Part shown: positions 59,709 through 64,000 of the stretch, in pieces
How positions within the stretch are numbered: the stretch's first letter is position 1
How the letters are laid out: every line of letters starts with the position of its first letter
Assembly: GCA_964475985.1 (NCBI GenBank)
Contig: CAYYYP010000012.1
Location: 13,550 to 77,549 of the forward strand
DNA length: 64,000 nt
Reading direction: 5' to 3'
Origin: CAYYYP01 sp964475985
GTDB lineage: Bacteria > Bdellovibrionota > UBA1018 > CAYHWW01
Notes under the pieces: generated by a model
The model's input: the letters and a program-made list of their open reading frames with translations, nothing else
What the model was told of the DNA's origin: nothing
Databases searched by the model: none
Made by a program: the position numbers and the translations under genes

Positions 59709-60470
59709 ATGAAAAACTTCGCAATTAAATTCATACTCATCACGCTCATGCTCATGACCACCGCAAGCTCCCTACGGGCGGCGGAAAAAGCGGCTTCCGA
59801 ACCGAAGAAATCGGCGGAAAACAGCGATAAAGTCAACGTAGATGCCATTAAAGAAAAATACTGGGCCAAGGGCGATGAAATCGAAATGGGAGTGGTTCAA
59901 AACCGGACCTATACCAAAGCTAGAAAATTTGAATTAGGAATCTTCGGCGGCATCATCTCAAGCGATCCATTCTTAGATATCAAAAGCGGTGGCGCATCCT
60001 TTGGTTACCACTTCAATGAATATTTCGGGGCAAGCATCATAGGTTGGAAATCCTTCGTTTCACCTTCAAGTGCTCTTCGCACCTTCGAAACTACTCGTGG
60101 TGCCACAACGAATACCAATGAACCTAGAGCTTTCTACGGTGCCGAAGGAAGCGCTAGCTTGATCTACGGAAAATTAAGTTTCATTGGTTCGGCCATCCTT
60201 CACTACGACCTCCACCTTTTAGCGGGTGCCGGCGTAACCAATACTGAATCTGGAAACTATGCAACCGGGATCATCGGTATCGGACAGCAGCTCTATATTG
60301 CCAACGCCTTTTCCGTACGCATCGATTACCGCGCAATGCCTTACAAAGAGAGTATCCGTGAAAAAGTTATCACCAACAAGCTTGGTACCGAAGTGGGTAC
60401 CCGCATGAACTGGAGCAACTCGGTGACTTTTGGTCTTACTTACCTCTTTGGAGGCGGGAGTAAAAAATAG
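59709..60470 (+). CDS. Outer-membrane beta-barrel protein of the motor operon
   Basis: 253 residues with signal peptide (LITLMLMTTASSLRA) and a Lys/Ser-rich spacer before VVQNRTYTKARKFELGIFGG, a segment typical of a deltaproteobacterial outer-membrane barrel family (TIGR04565-like) found beside AgmX-type genes. The rest has eight or so amphipathic strands and ends VTFGLTYLFGGGSKK. It could be the outer-membrane partner of the TonB/AgmX-like protein. One-base overlap with the next gene. Confidence 0.85.
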   Translation: MKNFAIKFILITLMLMTTASSLRAAEKAASEPKKSAENSDKVNVDAIKEKYWAKGDEIEMGVVQNRTYTKARKFELGIFGGIISSDPFLDIKSGGASFGYHFNEYFGASIIGWKSFVSPSSALRTFETTRGATTNTNEPRAFYGAEGSASLIYGKLSFIGSAILHYDLHLLAGAGVTNTESGNYATGIIGIGQQLYIANAFSVRIDYRAMPYKESIREKVITNKLGTEVGTRMNWSNSVTFGLTYLFGGGSKK

Positions 60471-62287
60471 TGAGCCGTCACTTTAAATTTGGGTTTCTAC
60501 CAAAATTAATCCTAACCGTCGTGGGCCTAGCGGCTAACCTCGCTAGTGCCCAAGACGGCGAGACTTTGGCCGTGAGCAAGGCCTGCCGGTCTTCGGAAAG
60601 CTGGAACCTGGGCGCTACTTTGCGCAAAGACTTTCAGGAGGAATTCCGGGAATTCTTAAGCCATAAAACTTCGCCGGCCCGTGGTTTTGCGGAAGCCCTG
60701 GCTCTGCGTCAGTGGGCCCCATCCTTGGAAGCGAAACGACTAGCCGAATATTGGCTCGCAAGGTCTTTCTTCAGTGCAAACTTCATTCATTTAGCGAAGC
60801 TCAGTTTTGAAAACGTTGCGCTTGACGATACCGTTTTACCGGTCAGGCTTGCGGCAATTGATTGCTTAAACGCGATTCATGAAAAACATCCGGCTATCTC
60901 TTCAACGCAATTAGATGCGGGTGTATTGAGCAAGATTTTTGCGCTGGTCACTACTTCGGCGGAAAAAGAAGTCCTCCATAAATACGCATTTCATCTCTTT
61001 CTGGCAGCCCCCCAAAAAGAAAACTTAGCCCTCCTTAAAGGCGCTGGTCCGCTTGAAAAATTCGCCTTTGGTTTGTGGAACGCAAAACAGGGCCACCACG
61101 AAGTAGCTCTGCAAAATTTTGAAGCGCTACTCGATAAAACGGGAAATTCCGTTACGACGCCTTTAGTGGACATCAATGTTTTAAATTCGTTGCTCGGAAG
61201 ATCGTACTACAGCACACAAAAGTTTGAAAAATCTGTCCAAGCTTTTAAGCGCATACAAAAAAATTCTAACCAACTCTCAGAAAGTCTTTCGGAGCTGAGC
61301 TGGAGCCAACTCATGGCTGGGCAATATCGCGAAGCCATCGGTACGGGTCAGAGCCTCCAAGTGGGCGGTCTGAAACGTACCTTTGCACCAGAGGCTTTGA
61401 TGGTCATGGCGATGGCGTTAAACGAACTTTGCCAATACCCTGGTTCTTTTGAAGCCATTAAAATCTTTAAAAAGAGCTACGAAAGCTCCTTTTTCTGGCT
61501 ACAAAAATGGCATGAAGAAAAAGAGAAACCTTCCCTCTACGGCCTAGCCGTAGATTACATTCGCAAAAAAGCGGATGTTCCCGATCGCATCGCTTCTGAG
61601 TGGATTAGGTCTCCCCTCTTCCTAGAAACCCAAGGTGAGATGAACCTCATTAGCGATGAAAAAGATGCGTTTGAGAATTTCCCGCAAGCGGCACTTCGGG
61701 AATACCAAGCTATGGGCCAGGACATCCTGACTTTTGGTCGAAGCATCAAGGAAAGGCTTCAGAATGCAAAGGCAGTTCGCGCGGGTAGACGTTTAGCGAG
61801 CTTAGATGAATTGCCACATCCCCTTCTACGGGATATCGCGAAATTTCGCGCGAAGGTCACTCATTACAAGCGGTTCGCTCAAGCAGCTTTACCCTGGAAA
61901 AAAATTGCTGCGAAAAACCTTGGCCACATTAGCGCTTTGAAACGCAACCTGGCGTCAACGATTGAAACGGATTTGCGCAATCGTACCGAAACCATGCGCC
62001 TGCAGTTGCTAGAAATTGCTGAGAACAACCAGCTCATCGAAGTAGAGATTTACAGTGAAGCAAGTAAAGACATCATCTGGCAGAACGCGCACCCAGACTA
62101 TAAAGAAGTTGCGCAAAAACTCAAAGATGAACGCAACGAAATCTCCCATCAAACCCAGCTCAACTGGGGCACCATGAACGCCGGCGAAGACGCCGAAGTT
62201 TGGGAAGATGAACTTGGTTCCGTGTTTGCGAACGTGTTTGATAATTGCTCAAGCAAAGATCGTTACTTAGCGGTGAAGAGGAAATAA
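60470..62287 (+). CDS. Exported helical-repeat (TPR-like) protein
   Basis: 605 residues starting at GTG within the stop of the preceding gene. Signal peptide PKLILTVVGLAANLASA, then many helix pairs, for example FAFGLWNAKQGHHEVALQNFEALL and GRSYYSTQKFEKSVQAFKRI, which read as TPR-like units. The last 150 residues form a long, charged helical region (RTETMRLQLLEIAENNQLIE), possibly a coiled coil. It is likely the second periplasmic scaffold of the complex. No specific family recognised. Confidence 0.85.
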   Translation: MSRHFKFGFLPKLILTVVGLAANLASAQDGETLAVSKACRSSESWNLGATLRKDFQEEFREFLSHKTSPARGFAEALALRQWAPSLEAKRLAEYWLARSFFSANFIHLAKLSFENVALDDTVLPVRLAAIDCLNAIHEKHPAISSTQLDAGVLSKIFALVTTSAEKEVLHKYAFHLFLAAPQKENLALLKGAGPLEKFAFGLWNAKQGHHEVALQNFEALLDKTGNSVTTPLVDINVLNSLLGRSYYSTQKFEKSVQAFKRIQKNSNQLSESLSELSWSQLMAGQYREAIGTGQSLQVGGLKRTFAPEALMVMAMALNELCQYPGSFEAIKIFKKSYESSFFWLQKWHEEKEKPSLYGLAVDYIRKKADVPDRIASEWIRSPLFLETQGEMNLISDEKDAFENFPQAALREYQAMGQDILTFGRSIKERLQNAKAVRAGRRLASLDELPHPLLRDIAKFRAKVTHYKRFAQAALPWKKIAAKNLGHISALKRNLASTIETDLRNRTETMRLQLLEIAENNQLIEVEIYSEASKDIIWQNAHPDYKEVAQKLKDERNEISHQTQLNWGTMNAGEDAEVWEDELGSVFANVFDNCSSKDRYLAVKRK

Positions 62288-62289
62288 TT

Positions 62290-62625
62290 ATGAAACCTGT
62301 TTTGAGATCATTGCCTACCGGCGAAAACTTAAAAACCAAGACCGCTAAAAAAACTTCCATTCGGGCCACATGCTACGATGAGCGCTCTTTGGTGACGGGT
62401 CAGCTTACGCAAGTTCAGGCCACGAGTGCTGAGTTTGTGTGCAAAGCCTCGGAAGCCAGGCCCCTCTTTCCGAAAAAGACTTGGCTGAGGCTCAATATTT
62501 TTAATGAGAGCTCCCAACAAGAGCAGACCGTTGAAGCAAGGCTTATCAATTACTTTCGTAAGGAAGGCAAATGGGTCTACAAGCTTCTCTGGAAAGAAAT
62601 GCCTGAGCTTTTACGGCTGAACTGA
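62290..62625 (+). CDS. Small PilZ-like domain protein
   Basis: A 111-residue protein from ATG 62290 (GAGGAAAT upstream), two bases after the previous stop. Residues 25-110 are beta-rich: SIRATCYDERSLVTGQLTQV, WLRLNIFNESSQQEQTVEAR, LINYFRKEGKWVYKLLW. The strand order and the place of a basic N-terminal stretch recall PilZ, but neither RxxxR nor D/NxSxxG is clear, so c-di-GMP binding cannot be claimed. It closes the motor operon and could be its cytoplasmic regulator. The end overlaps the convergent gene by 15 bases. Confidence 0.6.
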   Translation: MKPVLRSLPTGENLKTKTAKKTSIRATCYDERSLVTGQLTQVQATSAEFVCKASEARPLFPKKTWLRLNIFNESSQQEQTVEARLINYFRKEGKWVYKLLWKEMPELLRLN

Positions 62626-63420
62626 ATCAAGGGCGTCGATAAGCTCCACGAGCGCGAATAGGCCTTTAAGCCTGGGTGATGCAGGGGCGGCTGCCGGGAC
62701 GTTCGATACTGCGCCCGCACGCTTTCGTTTTGAGCTCTTTGGCTCCTCAAGGGAAATGCAGAACTGCGGTAGCTTTATGCCAGCGACTTGCAAAATTACG
62801 CGTTTATGGCAAACCGCTTTAAGTTCCGTCGGAGAAAGTGTAGCCGATAAACTTTTCCAATGATTTTTCTGAAAATCCATTTGGTAAGTGCGTACAAATT
62901 CCGCACAAGCCCTAAGGCGTATTGCCTTATATTCGCGGTAATTTCCTACATTCGTAAGGATCCCTGCTAAGGGGTTTACGGTGTCATCTTTCAAGTCGAG
63001 CGCTTCAACCGGATCGGGTTTTGCGGGCGAACTTTTCGAAAAGAGCCTGCTTAAATATTGTTTTGCCGTTTCCGTGGCGGACTTTGCCGAACCCTTATCC
63101 TCGTCGGCGGGGCCAGCATCTGCATTTTTATGCAGTTCATCGATACTTTTTGCGCGCGCCGAAAGAATGGTTCCGCGGACTTTGGCTTGGGATTCAGTGC
63201 CTAGGAATTGTACCCGTTTTTCTTGGACGTATTCCGTTACGCCCGTATTGGTTTCAATCTTGTAGGAGAACTGTGCTGATGCGTTACCCTTTGCGCAAAA
63301 GTCCGGGGCTAAGGCCGGGGGCGCAACCGGCAATGACTCTAGGCCATAACTCGGTAACGCAAACAGTTTTGCGGAAATTAAAATCCCAAGACCCGTTAGA
63401 GTTAACCGGTTTTTATTCAT
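62611..63420 (-). CDS. Hypothetical exported protein
   Basis: 269 residues, signal peptide (LTGLGILISAKLFALPSYG). The mature protein has four Cys (DFCAKGN, LRACAEF, AVCHKR, QFCISLEE), probably two disulfides, with an Ala/Lys/Asp-rich middle (about residues 85-145) and a basic Ser/Pro-rich end. No family recognised. It is on the opposite strand to the motor operon, so it is not obviously part of it. Confidence 0.65.
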   Translation of the reverse strand: MNKNRLTLTGLGILISAKLFALPSYGLESLPVAPPALAPDFCAKGNASAQFSYKIETNTGVTEYVQEKRVQFLGTESQAKVRGTILSARAKSIDELHKNADAGPADEDKGSAKSATETAKQYLSRLFSKSSPAKPDPVEALDLKDDTVNPLAGILTNVGNYREYKAIRLRACAEFVRTYQMDFQKNHWKSLSATLSPTELKAVCHKRVILQVAGIKLPQFCISLEEPKSSKRKRAGAVSNVPAAAPASPRLKGLFALVELIDALDSVQP

Positions 63421-63522
63421 ACCTTGATTATGTCAGTTAGGACGAGCTTCATCAAAGAAATGTTTTGGAATTAGCGTAGCAAAGCTTGGCTTTCTTTCAC
63501 TCCCAAGTGATTCTATTGAAAT

Positions 63523-64000
63523 ATGCGAATCCGAGAAAAACCTTTTTTTCAAATTTTGACGCTTGGCATTTTAAATACTTTGACGCCCTTCTCCATCGAT
63601 CTCTACCTTCCGGCCTTTGCCGAGATTGCGAAGGATTTGCAAACCACGGTGCCTAAGGTTTCGCTTTCCGTGTCCACCTACTTTGTGGGCTTTGCGCTAG
63701 GACAAATTTTTTATGGGCCAGTACTGGATCGGTATGGGCGTAAAAAACCCCTGTATTTTGGCTTTATTTTGTACATTCTAGCGAGCCTAGGTTGCATGAT
63801 TTCAACCTCCATTGAAGCACTTATGGTTTGTCGGTTTTTATCGGCCCTGGGGGGTTGCGCGGCGTCCGTAGGGGCCATGGTGATGGTGAGGGATCTATTT
63901 CCGCCTAAGGACGGTGCAAAAATTTTTTCTATGTTGATGCTGGTCTTAAGTGTTTCACCCCTACTGGCGCCCAGCATCGGTGGGTTTTTAGTGACGAGCT
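63523..64000 (+). CDS. Bcr/CflA-type MFS drug exporter, N-terminal part (runs off the right edge)
   Basis: An ATG at 63523 opens a frame that continues to the window edge, 159 codons. The translation has the Bcr/CflA pattern: FSIDLYLPAFAEIAKDLQ in and after helix 1, FVGFALGQIFYGPVLDRYGR (the MFS loop 2-3 motif with helix 2), CRFLSALGGCAASVGAMVMV, RDLFPPKDGAKIFSMLMLV and SPLLAPSIGG. The family exports bicyclomycin, chloramphenicol or cysteine with protons. The ribosome site is weak. The rest of the gene is outside the window. Confidence 0.88.
   Translation, partial: MRIREKPFFQILTLGILNTLTPFSIDLYLPAFAEIAKDLQTTVPKVSLSVSTYFVGFALGQIFYGPVLDRYGRKKPLYFGFILYILASLGCMISTSIEALMVCRFLSALGGCAASVGAMVMVRDLFPPKDGAKIFSMLMLVLSVSPLLAPSIGGFLVTS

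Overview
The window looks like a chromosomal scaffold of a Gram-negative bacterium from a deltaproteobacterial lineage, most likely Bdellovibrionota (the Bdellovibrio/Oligoflexia side). This is an inference from gene content: lptD and many exported beta-barrel proteins and lipoproteins (an outer membrane), NtrC-type sigma-54 signalling, DUF3015 and DUF4105 proteins, an HNH nuclease of a type common in Bdellovibrio, the gene order ffh-rpsP-KH-trmD-rplS-rnhB, and a Tol/Exb-type gliding-motor cluster like the Agl/Glt loci of Myxococcus and Bdellovibrio. A run of 100 Ns at 48026-48125 shows a draft scaffold joined across a tandem repeat. No rRNA, tRNA, CRISPR array, insertion sequence or prophage was seen.

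Layout. 1-8.2 kb: end of an unknown gene, a sigma-54 response regulator facing a single-domain response regulator, a small RaiA/HPF-like protein, an outer-membrane-type barrel protein and a large hybrid histidine kinase. 8.2-9.3 kb: a good sigma-54 promoter before a small orphan ORF, then an M23 lipoprotein. 9.5-19.5 kb and on to 23.3 kb: mostly minus-strand housekeeping genes (surE, a SIS protein, lptD, accD, rsmI, yraN, rnhB, rplS, a trmD fusion, a KH protein, rpsP, ffh), interrupted by a plus-strand STAS protein and an exported kinase-like protein. 24-31 kb: cyclic-nucleotide-binding protein, AI-2E-type permease, two KamA-family radical SAM genes, a DUF47/Pit phosphate pair and an exported protein resembling an inactive AAA+ ATPase.

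31-36.8 kb is a four-gene minus-strand operon (saccharopine-dehydrogenase-like, class III aminotransferase, two aldehyde dehydrogenases) that probably degrades an amino acid or amine, plausibly lysine. An FAD amine oxidase lipoprotein and an EamA permease follow on the other strand. 39.3-41.9 kb holds four exported proteins in one operon (barrel, two FixH/YtkA-like proteins, thioredoxin-like protein). 42-46.5 kb holds an MFS exporter, a PilZ protein, a DUF4105 protein and a DUF3015 protein. 46.5-48.6 kb is a repeat-rich, gene-poor stretch with an HNH nuclease gene and the assembly gap.

49-62.6 kb is the most distinctive region, all on the plus strand. A Ser/Asn- and Pro-rich exported protein and a membrane-anchored partner that seems to share a Cys-containing domain with it are followed by a von Willebrand A-type lipoprotein. 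Then comes a tightly coupled operon: a TolQ/ExbB-like protein, two ExbD/TolR-like proteins, a 1127-residue TPR protein, a small exported protein, a TonB/AgmX-like energy transducer, an outer-membrane barrel protein, a second exported helical-repeat protein and a small PilZ-like protein. Together they read as a proton-driven envelope-spanning machine, most likely for gliding motility. The window ends inside a Bcr/CflA-type drug exporter gene.
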